From the NCBI RefSeq assembly GCF_023715145.1, contig NZ_JAMBNP010000002.1:1-64000 (forward strand): a DNA stretch of 64,000 nt. Direction: 5' to 3'. A program made the position numbers and the translations under genes. The DNA comes from Paenibacillus glycanilyticus (GTDB lineage: Bacteria > Bacillota > Bacilli > Paenibacillales > Paenibacillaceae). Positions 32,056-43,100 of this stretch are shown here, in pieces (positions within the stretch are counted from its first letter, which is position 1; each line of letters starts with the position of its first letter). Below the pieces are notes generated by a model. That model ran no database searches, was not told where the DNA came from, and saw only the letters and a list, made by a program, of their open reading frames with translations.

Positions 32056-32454
32056 TTGAAATCAATCAAGCAGCATGTAGACGAATTGTTCAAGGGTATT
32101 CCGGATAGCGAGAAGAAGAAGGTCATCAAGCAGGAAATTGTGGCCAATCTTCAGGAGAAGGTATTCGACCTCATGGAGCAGGGGAAGGAAGAGGAGGATG
32201 CCATCAACAAAGCGATCGTTGAGTTCGGGGACGTTGAGGAAATCAAGCAGCAGCTTGGGCACAAGCTTCCTACAAGAAGAAGCAACGCCAAATTGAATCT
32301 CGGCTTTTCGATCTGGGGCAGCCTGCTGATCATCGCGCTTGTTGTATTCGTGAATTTCTATTATACGCCGGATGTGATCTGGTTCGTTTACCCGACATTT
32401 GCTGTTCTCTGGTGGCCGTTGTCCATGGTTTTCAGTTGGTTGCGCTTAAGATGA
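32056..32454 (+). CDS. permease-prefix (HAAS-like) domain plus two-helix membrane protein
   Basis: A 132-residue protein, TTG start right after the padR stop, with GGAGGGA inside the end of padR (translational coupling). Residues 1-75 are a helical bundle (KQHVDELFKGIPDSEKKKVI, QEKVFDLMEQGKEEEDAINK, FGDVEEIKQQLG), the pattern of the HAAS/permease-prefix domain often found next to PadR genes. Residues 85-132 hold two helices ending IWFVYPTFAVLWWPLSM, a motif repeated four times in the next protein. It is a PadR-partner membrane protein of unknown activity. Confidence 0.82.
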   Translation: MKSIKQHVDELFKGIPDSEKKKVIKQEIVANLQEKVFDLMEQGKEEEDAINKAIVEFGDVEEIKQQLGHKLPTRRSNAKLNLGFSIWGSLLIIALVVFVNFYYTPDVIWFVYPTFAVLWWPLSMVFSWLRLR

Positions 32455-32466
32455 GGAGGCCAAGTG

Positions 32467-33102
32467 ATGGATAGGCAGCAAGTTGGTTTTGCGGCGGTTG
32501 GCAGTCTAATGAGTATCTTGTTCTTTATGATTGTGAATTACTTAACGTCGCCAAGCGAGATCTGGTTTATATACCCCGCCTTTGTGTTATTGTTCTGGCC
32601 GCTCAGCTTGGCTTCCGTAAGAAAAGGCTACTACAAGCTGTATTCCATACTCGGCGGCTTACTCGTCATCGTCTTTCTGCTAACGATTAATTACATGCAA
32701 TTCCCTGAGTATCCGTGGTTCTTCTATGCCGTATTTCCGGTACTCTGGTGGCCAATTGTGACGTACAGCGGGTCAAAGGCAAAGACATTAACCTTCGCCG
32801 TTATCGCGAGCGTTAGTACGATTGCGTACTATTCGATCTTAAATGCCGCTATGTCATCCGGTTATCCTTGGGCGATCTACCCTGCCTTTGTTGTGTTATG
32901 GTGGCCGCTTGCTCTGTATTATGCCCGAAAGAAGGAGTATTATCGATTTTCCATATCAGCCAGCGTACTGGCGGCGGTGTTCTTTATCATTGTAAACGCG
33001 GTTTCTTCGCCGGATACCATATGGGCGATCTACCCCGTCTTTGCTATTCTGTGGTGGCCGCTCAGCATGTACTATTTTGGAGTCAAAAGAATAAAGGATT
33101 AG
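32467..33102 (+). CDS. membrane protein built of four repeats of a two-helix unit
   Basis: A 211-residue protein; ATG 32467 with AGGAGG upstream (GTG 32464 is adjacent). Four copies of a unit of about 48 residues: a helix ending in N-Y/A, a loop with P-x-x-W or P-W, then W-[IF]-YP-x-F-x-x-L-[FW]-WPL (IWFIYPAFVLLFWPL, PWFFYAVFPVLWWPI, PWAIYPAFVVLWWPL, IWAIYPVFAILWWPL). The single unit of the preceding protein is the same. This suggests growth by internal duplication. Eight membrane helices are expected. It is the third gene of the padR operon and may detect or respond to membrane stress. Confidence 0.82.
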   Translation: MDRQQVGFAAVGSLMSILFFMIVNYLTSPSEIWFIYPAFVLLFWPLSLASVRKGYYKLYSILGGLLVIVFLLTINYMQFPEYPWFFYAVFPVLWWPIVTYSGSKAKTLTFAVIASVSTIAYYSILNAAMSSGYPWAIYPAFVVLWWPLALYYARKKEYYRFSISASVLAAVFFIIVNAVSSPDTIWAIYPVFAILWWPLSMYYFGVKRIKD

Positions 33103-33146
33103 TCGCTCACAACAAATAGAAGTCCACAGGGACAGAGGGAAACAAT

Positions 33147-34151
33147 ATGCCTACTCCAACAGTACGTCAATTGAAGCAAGACATCGCTCCTTACGAGAAA
33201 TCGCTTGCAAGGAAAAGCATCATGCAAATCATAAATACAATCCTGCCGTTTGTGCTGCTTTGGTATTTTGCCTTTCTGTCGCTCTCGGTATCTTATTGGC
33301 TTACACTAGCAATTGCCGTTGCTGCGGCCGGATTCGTCATTCGGATATTCATCCTTTTTCACGATTGCTGTCATCAGTCCTTATTCAAAAGCAAGAGATT
33401 AAACGAAATAGTCGGAACGATTACGGGCATTCTTACTTTCCATCCTTATCATCAGTGGAAGCATGCGCACTCCATTCACCATGCCACAAGCAGCAACCTG
33501 AATAAAAGGGGGACGGGGGATGTCTGGATCCTTACGGTGGAAGAATATTTGCAATCCTCCCTCTGGAAGCGTTTGAGTTACAGGCTGTACAGAAATCCTT
33601 TCGTTATGTTCGTGCTTGGACCTTTCTATACCATGCTTATCGAAAATCGCTTCAACCGGAAAAACGCCAAAGCCAAAGAACGCATCAATTTGTATTTAAC
33701 GAATTTGGGTATTGTGGTATTGGCAGGCCTGGTTTGTTGGGCTGTTGGATGGCAGGCCTTTCTGCTGATTCAGCTTCCGATCTTCTATCTCTCCGGCGCG
33801 GCCGGTATCTGGCTCTTTTACGTGCAGCACCAATTCGAAGACAGCTATTTCGAGAAGGAAGAGAATTGGGACTATGTGAAGGCCGCGATAGACGGAAGCT
33901 CGTATTACAAGCTGCCTAAGCTGCTGCAATGGCTGACCGGAAATATCGGTTTTCACCATGTTCATCACTTGAGCCCAAGAGTACCGAACTATTACTTGGA
34001 AGAAGCTCATGACAAGACGCCGGCTCTGCACAATGTGACGACGATCACGATTGCCTCCAGTCTGCAAGCCATTCGCTTTCGTCTATGGGATGAGAGCAAC
34101 AAGAGATTTATCGGCTTCAAAGAGTTAAAACAGTGGGCCAAACAGAAGTAG
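33147..34151 (+). CDS. des: acyl-lipid fatty acid desaturase (Des-like)
   Basis: A 334-residue membrane enzyme with all three histidine boxes: HDCCH (72-76), HSIHH (108-112) and HHVHH (270-274). These bind the di-iron centre that introduces a double bond into phospholipid acyl chains. Four membrane helices are visible (34-64 and 183-225 region). It corresponds to the cold-induced desaturase Des of Bacillus, which keeps membranes fluid; there the DesK/DesR system controls it, but no such genes are next to it here. It lies 45 bases after the padR operon genes and may read through from them. The start follows GGGACAGAGGGA. Confidence 0.93.
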   Translation: MPTPTVRQLKQDIAPYEKSLARKSIMQIINTILPFVLLWYFAFLSLSVSYWLTLAIAVAAAGFVIRIFILFHDCCHQSLFKSKRLNEIVGTITGILTFHPYHQWKHAHSIHHATSSNLNKRGTGDVWILTVEEYLQSSLWKRLSYRLYRNPFVMFVLGPFYTMLIENRFNRKNAKAKERINLYLTNLGIVVLAGLVCWAVGWQAFLLIQLPIFYLSGAAGIWLFYVQHQFEDSYFEKEENWDYVKAAIDGSSYYKLPKLLQWLTGNIGFHHVHHLSPRVPNYYLEEAHDKTPALHNVTTITIASSLQAIRFRLWDESNKRFIGFKELKQWAKQK

Positions 34152-34174
34152 ATGCACTCCTTTTGGTTATATAA

Positions 34175-34206
34175 AACCGCCCTCTTCATCAACGAAGAGG
34201 GCGGTT
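34175..34206 (+). terminator. intrinsic terminator
   Basis: ACCGCCCTCTTC and GAAGAGGGCGGT form a 12-bp stem around ATCAAC, with T-rich flank on both sides. It serves des and the convergent small genes. Confidence 0.88.
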
Positions 34207-34216
34207 CTTATTTATC

Positions 34217-34300
34217 TCAGTTATGGCTAATCCGATCTTTCAAATAAGCGTAAATACCAATTATGATAATGCCAACAGCAGTGCCTAGTAGTGAATACAT
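34217..34300 (-). CDS. 27-residue single-helix membrane peptide
   Basis: The ATG (34298-34300, minus strand) has AAGGAGAGAGACAAC upstream. The peptide MYSLLGTAVGIIIIGIYAYL then KDRISHN is one membrane helix with a positive tail. The RBS and the helix pattern support a real small protein. It is 22 bases after the STAS-like gene on the same strand. Confidence 0.55.
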   Translation of the reverse strand: MYSLLGTAVGIIIIGIYAYLKDRISHN

Positions 34301-34322
34301 GTTGTCTCTCTCCTTTTGTCTC

Positions 34323-34715
34323 TCACGCAGCGATCTCGGATAACCATACGATTGCATGGTTTACGCCCTCGAACTCATGATGCTTCAATCTTGCCGTATC
34401 TTCGGTGGTTCCCCTATTTGAATCCCTGTTTGTTGCGGATATCGTTGGATTAACAGTAGCCGTGTATTGAATGCCGGCATTCAGCAGTCTCGGAAGCCAT
34501 TCCTCGGACAACCATTTCATGTCTTCTTCCAGGACCAAGATATGACTGTTATCGAATAAAGCTTTCTTTGCCTTCTTCAAGACAGCCAATTCAATCAATT
34601 TATCTAAAGGCTCGCGCAGCTCATCTCCAACGGCAAAGGAATTCCACCGAATCACGACAGATTCAATCACGTCATCCCAAAAAATGTGAGCTTTTTTATA
34701 ATCGTATCCCATCAT
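34323..34715 (-). CDS. STAS/SpoIIAA-like protein
   Basis: A 130-residue protein; ATG 34715 is supported by GAAGGGAAG, the longer frame to 34778 is not. IFWDDVIESVVIRWNSFAVG, then KKALFDNSHILVLEEDMKWL, then IQYTATVNPT and HAIVWLSE. The alternation of four strands and helices and the D-N/S turn after strand three match SpoIIAA-like (STAS-related) single-domain proteins of unknown partner. No anti-sigma factor or sigma gene is close, so it is probably not a classical anti-anti-sigma factor. Confidence 0.72.
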   Translation of the reverse strand: MMGYDYKKAHIFWDDVIESVVIRWNSFAVGDELREPLDKLIELAVLKKAKKALFDNSHILVLEEDMKWLSEEWLPRLLNAGIQYTATVNPTISATNRDSNRGTTEDTARLKHHEFEGVNHAIVWLSEIAA

Positions 34716-34899
34716 AATTCTTCCCTTCATAAATGAATGTCTTTCTGATACCTTCACTATAATACGAAAATCGATCATACATGTAATTAATATATTTTAG
34801 ATTTGCTATAGATACGGTATATACCCTTCGCATGATCGGCATATGGACAGAAAATCCAGCGGAGAGTAGAATGGATGAAATGATTTTGACCGAGCTTGA

Positions 34900-35380
34900 A
34901 TGCGCTTCCATCTTTTTCATTACATAAAGATCCGTAAGGAGATTATTGTTCATCTGGAGGTAACGAACCGGGTGTTGTTTGATCAGTTATCCATTCCTTT
35001 GGAATTTGAGGAGAACGGTAGAATATTGACTGATTTGACGGACAAGCAGGCGGGAGACAACATCAAGCAAATCAGTTATTTAGATAAAGTGTTCGAATCC
35101 AAACGCGGCTGGTATCGGGCAAAAATCAACGGGAAGCAAAGCATGGTCGTATACGAGTCAAACAGGCTTGGCTGGAAGATTGTCACGGGCGTCAGTCAGG
35201 ACCGTGGACACCTTGACCAAGTTTTATAGGCTGGCATGGTCACTCAATATGACATAGAGGATGAAGCTCTGTCATGGGAGATTATCAAGATCACTCTTCA
35301 GCCTATTATTAAAAATGTATGCCATCATGCGTTTGTTCATACGGGCGGAAGAGGAATTGGTGAAATTTGCCCAGTAGGCT
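34900..35380 (+). pseudogene. remnant of a YesM-type sensor histidine kinase
   Basis: The frame to 35229 gives a Cache-domain end: LPIPLEFEENGRIL-like start (LSIPLEFEENGRIL), SYLDKVFESKRGWYRAKING, MVVYESNRLGWKIVTGVS. After a break, 35268-35370 reads WEIIKITLQPIIKNVCHHAF, a damaged form of the kinase N box (LPKLILQPLVENAIxHG). So the sensor and the ATP-binding parts of one gene survive and the middle (TM, HAMP, His site) is gone. It cannot work as a kinase. The AraC gene at 35686 may once have been its partner. Confidence 0.6.
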
Positions 35381-35642
35381 AACTTCAATTCATAAGATGG
35401 AAGACGGTGACGTGGTTGTCAATGACGAGGTGTTCAGAGGACCTGACTTTTTGGGGGGGGGGGAGAGGCCGGCTGCATGGCGAGTGTAACCAAGAATGGC
35501 TTCTGGTGGTGGAAAACCTTCGCAAGCGTAGGCAATACGCATATCAAAACGTTGGAATCGCCAGGGCAGGCTTATAATGAAACCGATTAGGAGTTTGATA
35601 ACGCATTTAATCAGTTCCTTAACGAAATGAAGGTCCGCGGCC
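35381..35642. other. decayed sequence with an eleven-G tract
   Basis: Short plus-strand pieces look coding (MEDGDVVVNDEVFRGPDF; GFWWWKTFASVGNTHIKTLE; EFDNAFNQFLNEMK) but stops and frame breaks separate them, one at G11 (35453-35463). I cannot identify the family. No intact gene is present. Confidence 0.4.
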
Positions 35643-35681
35643 AAGCTGACTCCCGCGCTTCGATGGGGTCAGCTTGTTTTT
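35643..35681 (-). terminator. hairpin terminator of the AraC gene
   Basis: AAGCTGACTCC and GGGGTCAGCTT form a stem with a 17-base loop, with T-rich ends; it lies 5 bases past the minus-strand stop. Confidence 0.7.
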
Positions 35682-35685
35682 CTGT

Positions 35686-36906
35686 TTAATTTACCTTATG
35701 AATCTCGGAAATTTGCTGCTTCCGGTATTCTCCGGGCGACAGACCGACCTGCTTCTTAAACATCCGGTTAAAGGATGTGATGTTGGCATATCCGACCTGC
35801 ATGCTGATGTCTTGAATGGACAGCTCGGAGACAACGAGCAGCTCCTTTGCCTTGCGGATGCGAATCTCGTTCAGATGGTCGCTAAAGTTGGCCCCTGTCT
35901 TTTCTTTAATAAAGACGGACAAATACGCAGGGGACATGTTTAGCAATTGGGCCAAATAAGCAAGCGACAGATCCTGAGAGAAGCGGGTGTGCAAAATATC
36001 CATAATAAGACCCGCGATTGGTTCTTGCTGCTTCTGAGCGTCATTGGTGAAGGCGGCAACCTGTTCAAGAAGCTCTGTAAACGTATCCAAATAGTCCTGG
36101 ACCGTTCCGCATGCATCTAATTGCTTGATAACGGAGTAGATTTTCTCGACGGCTTCGGCTTCCAGATGCAAGGGTTCGAGATGAACCCACACTTTGGCGG
36201 CCGTAAGGATCGATAAGTGCCGGTAGGCTTGAATGGTTGCGCCGCTTTTGGCAAAATGGTCAATCAATTGGGACACCAACTGCAGGGCACCCTCGGCATT
36301 GGCCGATTGCAAAAAAGAGCCAAGAGCCTGCTCGTGCTTAGGACTTAATAAAAGGGGAGGAGCTGTCTTCAGCTTGTCGACTACTTGAATTTCCTCGGTC
36401 AGGTTCGCTTGCTTGGCCATCTCTTGCACTTGCAGATAGGCGGAGCCAAGCTCTTTGTAACGAACGGTCTGCATACCGACTGCTATCGTGATATAGCAGC
36501 GGTTATTCTTCCCTATCAACATCTGTTTCAACGTATGCATAAAGGAGGCAATTTTCTCGCGATCAGCTCCATAGAAGATGGTGACAACGCGATCGGTCTC
36601 AATCTGGAACATATCCGTGTCGTTGAATCGTTCGCTTATCCTAATCTGGAGCGATTCGGCGATGCTGTGAAGGAGAACCTGCTGTTCATCGCTAACGCAA
36701 GCTGCTTTTGGAAATCGGAAATGAAAGAGCACAACATGACAGCTTCGGTTGGCAGGCAGCCGATTGCTCCCGTCTGCGCTGGGAATGCCGTTAATATTTC
36801 TCAGCCGGTTTAAGCATTCCAAGCGAGACAGGGCAGAGAATTCGGTTGAGTTCGAACCTAACTTCTTAAAGCTGTGGGAAGGCCCTTTCCGCATAGACAT
36901 TCTCAT
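35686..36906 (-). CDS. AraC-family (YesN-like) transcriptional regulator
   Basis: A 406-residue protein. The C-terminal 100 residues are a clear double HTH: LSLAYLAQLLNMSPAYLSVF, then RIRKAKELLVVSELSIQDIS and VGYANITSFNRMFKKQVGLSP. The region before it (about 60-300) has the degenerate GGDEF-like/helical layout of the large YesN-like regulators that usually carry an N-terminal receiver or a membrane Cache sensor. Neither is here and the N terminus (MRMSMRKGPSHSFKKLG) is low in quality, so it may be N-truncated. RBS support at 36906 is weak. It presumably controls carbohydrate or surface genes. Confidence 0.8.
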   Translation of the reverse strand: MRMSMRKGPSHSFKKLGSNSTEFSALSRLECLNRLRNINGIPSADGSNRLPANRSCHVVLFHFRFPKAACVSDEQQVLLHSIAESLQIRISERFNDTDMFQIETDRVVTIFYGADREKIASFMHTLKQMLIGKNNRCYITIAVGMQTVRYKELGSAYLQVQEMAKQANLTEEIQVVDKLKTAPPLLLSPKHEQALGSFLQSANAEGALQLVSQLIDHFAKSGATIQAYRHLSILTAAKVWVHLEPLHLEAEAVEKIYSVIKQLDACGTVQDYLDTFTELLEQVAAFTNDAQKQQEPIAGLIMDILHTRFSQDLSLAYLAQLLNMSPAYLSVFIKEKTGANFSDHLNEIRIRKAKELLVVSELSIQDISMQVGYANITSFNRMFKKQVGLSPGEYRKQQISEIHKVN

Positions 36907-37182
36907 GAAAGGAACCCCGCTTTCCAGTTGTATTTGTCCATTTATTCATATTAATTCCATTAGGTGAGGCTTGGATTAAGATAATGTTATCGCAATGTCA
37001 AATAAAAGACAGACCCGATTTAAGAAACTATGCAGCAATTACTGACTTTCCGGGAATCCCGCTAATCTTCTAAAGAGCTGTATGGTATCCAATGAAATGT
37101 GAATAGGCATTCCGCATCCGCTGGATTAAACTGTCTGTGAATTAGGCAGCAGCAATCTTAATAGAAGCGGAGTGTGTGAGGA

Positions 37183-40100
37183 ATGAACAGGTTGTTCAAA
37201 CAAGCGCGGAGGCGGTTCATCGCGGGAACGATGACGGTAGCGCTTGTCGTAACGGGATTGCCGATTGGCGCATCCGGAACGGCTAACGCGGAGGCGGTAC
37301 CACTTGAACCGGAGTTGCTCATTACGGAAATCGTGGCAAATTCTCCAAACTATACGCCTCCGGGCGGGAGCGGTACTGACGATAACGCATGGGAATATGT
37401 CGAGCTGTACAATAACAGCGATTCTGCTCTCTCTCTTAATGACTACGTGATTACTCGCGACAGCTATAACGGCGGTGCTCATTACGAGTATCTAATGGAA
37501 GCGGGCCGCGTGCTTGAGCCTCATCAGACCATGGTTGTAAAAGGACAAAGCAACGCTTCCGATCAGGCGACAGCAGCCGACCATAACACGCTTGCCTCGT
37601 TCAACTCGGTCTACCATACCGAACTGCCCGAATCCCAAGTCGCCTATATGGACCAGTCCAGCGGAGGCAATCTTCCAAACACGGGCACGCAGACGGTATC
37701 CGTGAAACGTTCTTCGAATAAAGAAACGGTTGTCTCCGCGAGATATAACGACGTTGACGCGTCCGGAGCGCCGTTGATCAACTCTTCTAACAACATTGAC
37801 GACAGCAATGGCAAGAGCATCGTATTCGCCTATAATCCGCTGACGGGAGCAACCGCCATGACGAAGCTTGCATCTAAGCAAGCGCCAACGCCGGGAAGCT
37901 TAATCGCAGGTCAGCCGGTTGTGGATACGGATGTTCCGGCGACGGTGCCTCCCGTGTTAACTCATACTCCGCAGGCGACGCCGATTGAGCCGCAAAATTA
38001 TTCCGTGACGGCTGATGTGGTCAGCGACGGGACTCTGCTGTCCGCCAAGCTCTATTATAAAAAAGCGGAAGAATCCGCTTATACCTCGGTCCCTATCAGC
38101 TTCAAGGATGGTGAAAGCGCGATTACGGGCGTTATTCCGGAAAACGCGATGCAGGGAACCGGCAAGGTGAATTACTATATCGAAGCTTCTAATTCGGCCG
38201 GCACGACAAGGAGCCCGTCTGCGGCAGACAGCTTCTACGAGCTGCAGATCGCGCAGCCGGAACAGCCCGAAGAACCCGAGCCTGGGCAGCCTCCCGTTCT
38301 GCTCATTTCGGAAATCGTGTTTAACACTCCCAATATCGGCAGCGGCGACGTAAACGCTTGGGAATACTTCGAGATTTACAACAACAGCCACGAGCCGATT
38401 GCGCTGCAGGACTACCAAATCCATTATTTTAACGGCTCTGCATTGGCGTATCAGTGGACATTCAGAGACAACAAGACGATTCAGCCGAACAAGACGATGG
38501 TTGTGCGGGCTTATTACGGCGATGAGCAAAACGGCTCGCTGGACAAGTTTAACGGTGCCTATAATGTGTCGCTTACCGACAGTGACATAGTCTCTTTTGA
38601 CCATCCGTCCGGCAATCTCATCAACGCAAACGAACATACGGTATCGATCGTGAAGAAGACGGGCGACGCGGTCGACACGATCGTATCCGCCAAATACAAT
38701 GACGGTTGTCCGGCCGAAGCGGCGACCAATTGCGATGACTTGAATAATACTTCCGTCATCTACAAGGTGGACGGGCAAACAACAAAGCAAATGGAGAAGG
38801 TAGGAAGCAAGGTTGCCCCGACTCCGGGTTCCCTGGTTGCCGATCAGCTCTCGCCTCATATCGAGCATGCGCTGGCAGCGGGTTCTACTTTGGAGAAGGA
38901 TCTTCCGATCTCCGCCGTCATTACGAGTGCGGCAGGCTCTATTCAAGGAGCGAAGCTTTACTTCAAGACGGATAAAGATGCGGACTATACCTCCGTCAAT
39001 ATGAACGCGGGGACAGAAGACCGTTATAGCGCGGTTATTCCCAAGGAAGCAATCGGCAAGGAATCCGAGTTCCTCTATTACTATATCGAGGCAACGGATG
39101 GCGTCCATGCGAGAAAGAATCCTTTCTCCGGCGATCCTTATAAAATCAAGGTGTTCCACTCGGTATCGGATGACGCGCCTTCGCTTCTCATCACGGAGCT
39201 CGTGCCGGATGACAAGGGCAGCGACATGTACGAATATATCGAAGTGTACAACAACGCGAACCGCAGCGTTAATCTGAAGGACTATACGATCTACTACGAA
39301 TTTTCCCATGGCGCTACGATTAGGTGGGATTTGACGGAGGACTTTGTTCTGCCTTCCGAGCAAGCGGCGATTATTTGGGTCAAGTCCGATTTGAGCCTCG
39401 ACAAGTCGCTGGCAGACTTTAATGCGCATTGGAGCTCGGTGACGGGTTCAGCCGTGAATCTGACCACCTCTCAATTGACGTCTCTTTATTCGATCGGGAT
39501 GGATAATACCGCCGAGGGACGGATCTTGATTGCGCCGGATGCGGCGGATTGGGTGGGCCATTGGGGAGGCGCTATTTCCCAGGCTTGGTATAATGTTGCC
39601 AAGGACGAAGTGAATGACGACGGGAAAAGCGTTGTGTATGAATATCCGAAAGGCGATCCGAACCCGCAATTCCTGAACCGGATGTTCGAGCGTTCCGCGG
39701 GACAAACGGCTACGCCGGGAGCGATTGTCGAAGGACAGGTACCTGCGTTGTCCATCGAAATTCCGGAGGATACCGCAAAGCCGGTGATTTCCCATGAAGC
39801 GCCATCAGGCAGCCAGCCTTTCGGCAGCTTGACTATTACGGCCAATATTACGGACGACGTTAAAGTAGACCGGGCAACACTCCTGTTCAAAAGAACGGGC
39901 GATTCCGCTTACCAGGAAGTTAACCTGCTTCGTTCGTTAACGAATCCAAATGAATACAGCACTGCGATAGCCGCGGATAAAATGCTCGGAGCTGGCGCAA
40001 TCGAATATTTCATCGAAGCGGCGGACGGACAGAACGTTGCCCGTTCGACAGACGGCGGTACCGCCTTATATAAAGTAACGTTTGAACCAAAGAGCGGGCT

Positions 40101-43100
40101 TTGGCTCGATGTTGCTCCTAACAGCTTCCTGAAAGGCAATGCCCGCATTCAAGGCAATGCCCTCGAAGCGGGACGAGCGCTCGATTTGAAAGCGGACAGC
40201 CAGACGCTTGCCGGTGAGAAAGCGTTAAGTGACAATGCTTATCTGACGTTTAACGCCGACAATATGGAGAAGAGCTTTAACGACGGCTTGTACGTAAACG
40301 GGCAGCTGGTCTCGACGTTCCCTAACGTATCCTATTTGGCGCCTCACGTCGCAACGGTGCCGAAGAGTCTGCTGAAGCCGGGCAGCAACGTGCTGCTCGT
40401 AACGGCGGGCAACAAGCTTGATCCGCTTGGCAAGGAAGGCAATAACGATGATTATAGGATCGAGAACATTAAGTTTTTACTCGGGAGCGGCGAGCAAGCA
40501 GCCATTACGGCAAGAGGCAAGGTGCTCGACAAAGACCAATACACGGTCGTTGATCCGGCAAAACGGCAAAAGGTCGGCGACAGCTCCGGCTACTTCGAAT
40601 ATCTCGAATTGACCGTCAACCTGCCTGAATCGATGTTCTACGGCAAAGCCGCAACAATCGATACAAAGACACTCTCGGACGGCGAGCATCTGTTTGAGGT
40701 ATCCGACGCCGAAGCGGGAACAAAAGCGAGCGTATCGGCGATCGTCGACAACACTATCCCGGTGTTCGAGGAGTTCTCGGTCAAGGACGGCGAAACGTAC
40801 AGCGGCAATATTACGCTGAACATCAAAGCAACGGATGCGACCTCCGGTATTGGCACGACTACGGCAACGCTTGACGGCAAAGCCGTGACACTGCCTTCCC
40901 AAGTGAAAGCTTCCGGGCTTTCAACAGGCGAGCATATCTTCCGCGTTACGGTCAAGGACAATGCCGGCAATGAAGCGGTTCGCGCGGCAACGTTCAGCGT
41001 GGGCAACGAAATACCAAGCAAGTCCTTTGAGCCAACGCCAAAGGATAACGCAACAAACGTTAGTCAAAACGCGCAGCTCAGCGTGAAAGTCAGCGACCCG
41101 AACGGGGATGCGATGGATGTCAGCTTCCGCGAGGCATTCCGTTACAACTACAGCAATCGCAGCGATATCGAAGGCTTCTCCAATTCGACGGACCGTGAGC
41201 CTCCGCTCGAGCTGAGCCCGGCCGGCGAAACGGCGATTACTGCAGAAGCGGTCAATCAGGTGAAGGCCGTTGACGGCACTTATTTCGTAACAAACGCGGA
41301 CGGCTTGTTCCCGTATCAGCGCTACGACTTCAAGCTTGATCAAGAGCCAGTCGATATCGCGAACGTTGAAGTGGTCTGGACAGGACATTCGCTGCCGGAC
41401 CGCCAAGTCACGTTATATACGTGGAACTACAACACGAGCAAGTGGGTAAGAGCCGCATCGGGCGTTGGAGCTGAAGACTTCGAGCTGAAGGCGACGGTCA
41501 GCGTTCAGGACATGGTCAAAGACAACACGATTCACGTGCTTGTACAGGATCTCGTTCCGACAGCCGAAGACGGAGTAGACTTCAGCTTCGCATGGGCGAG
41601 CGACACGCAATATTACTCCGACTCTTATCCGGAGATTTACGACAAAGAGATGAAATACGTGGCGGATATGAAGGACGAGAAGAAGATCTCCTATCTCATT
41701 CATACCGGCGATTTGGTCGACGACTTCAACCGCCCGGACGAGTGGAAGGTTGCAAGCGACAGCATGAAGCGCCTCGAGGATGCCGGTGTTCCATATGGCG
41801 TCGTGACGGGCAACCATGACGTCAATCATGATGAATCCAATTACACGGAATATTGGAAGTATTTCGGCCGCGAGCGTTTCGAAGACCAGCCATATTACGG
41901 CGATGATCTGAACAACAACCGCGACCACTATGACTTGATCTCGGTGAAGGGACAAGATTTCCTGATCATGTACCTGGGCTGGAATATCCAGGACAACACG
42001 GTGGAATGGGCAAACGAGGTGCTCAAGAAGTACCCGGATCGCTATGTTATCATCGGTACCCACGAGTATATTTCGCCAACCGGTGCTTATTCCGGGCAAG
42101 GCGAGATGATCTGGAACGAAATCGTGGCGAAGAATGACAATGTCAAGATGGTGCTCTGCGGACACTTGCATGGCGTTGCCTATAACGTCAAGCATGTCGA
42201 AAACAGCGACCGCGTCGTTATCGAGATGCTGGCGGATTATCAATCCGGACCGCAAGGCGGGCAAGGCTACATGAGATTCCTGGAGTTCAATCTGGCCGCT
42301 AACCAAATCCACGTGACAACTTACTCGGCTTATATGAACGACAGCAATTTCTTCGAGGAAGAGGGCAAAGACGACTTCCTGCTGCCATACAAGACGCAAG
42401 ATCCGAGCAAGCAGGTTGCCACTGATTTTGTCGGAGTGAACGTCTATGGCAGCAAGGAGATTGGCAGCCAAGCTAATGTGGCAAGCGGAGGAGCGGCTGC
42501 CGCAAGCTGGCCGAATCGCTCGGGCAACACGATTTACAATTGGTATGCGATTGCGACGGATAGGAACGGGGACAGCGCAGCTTCGGATATTTGGAGCTTC
42601 TCTACCGGCAGCTCAACCGTACCGCCGACAAGTCCAACCAATCCGACTCCTCCGTCGAGTCCTGATCCTAACCCTGATGTTACGGTTATTTCCCCGAATG
42701 CGATTCCAGCAACGGGAGAGGTTACATTAAAGCCTGACGCAGGCAAGAAAGGGATCGCGCTTAGCGGCGATACGCTTGCCAAGATTGGCAGCCGCGAAGT
42801 CAGAATCGAAACGGGCAACAACGGTATCGTAACCATCCCGTCCGAGGTTCTGAAGTCTCTAGGCGGAAAGCTGGGCGACGGAGGCCAATTGGTTGTTCAA
42901 CTGAATGAAATCGCTCAGACATTGGTCGATCAAGCAGAAAATGCGGCGGGAGCGGAACGGAAAGCAGTGATGGAAGCAAAAGGCGCTACTTTGCAGCTTT
43001 CATTTGGCTTGCGCGATAAATCCGGCAAGCTTACGGATATTGGCGCGCTGCCAAGCCAGATCAAGATCGAGCTGAAGGCTGATGCGATCGACAACGTCAA

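Noticed and set aside
37126-37482. Minus-strand frame upstream of the giant protein
   Set aside because: Shadow of the signal peptide and first lamin-tail domain.
37957-39429. Long minus-strand open frame of 490 codons inside the giant phosphoesterase gene
   Set aside because: It is arginine- and valine-rich shadow sequence of a GC-biased codon pattern on the other strand, without domain or RBS; the plus strand carries a full set of known domains.
41413-42471. Minus-strand open frame of 352 codons
   Set aside because: Antisense to the phosphoesterase domain with all catalytic motifs; no coding character of its own.
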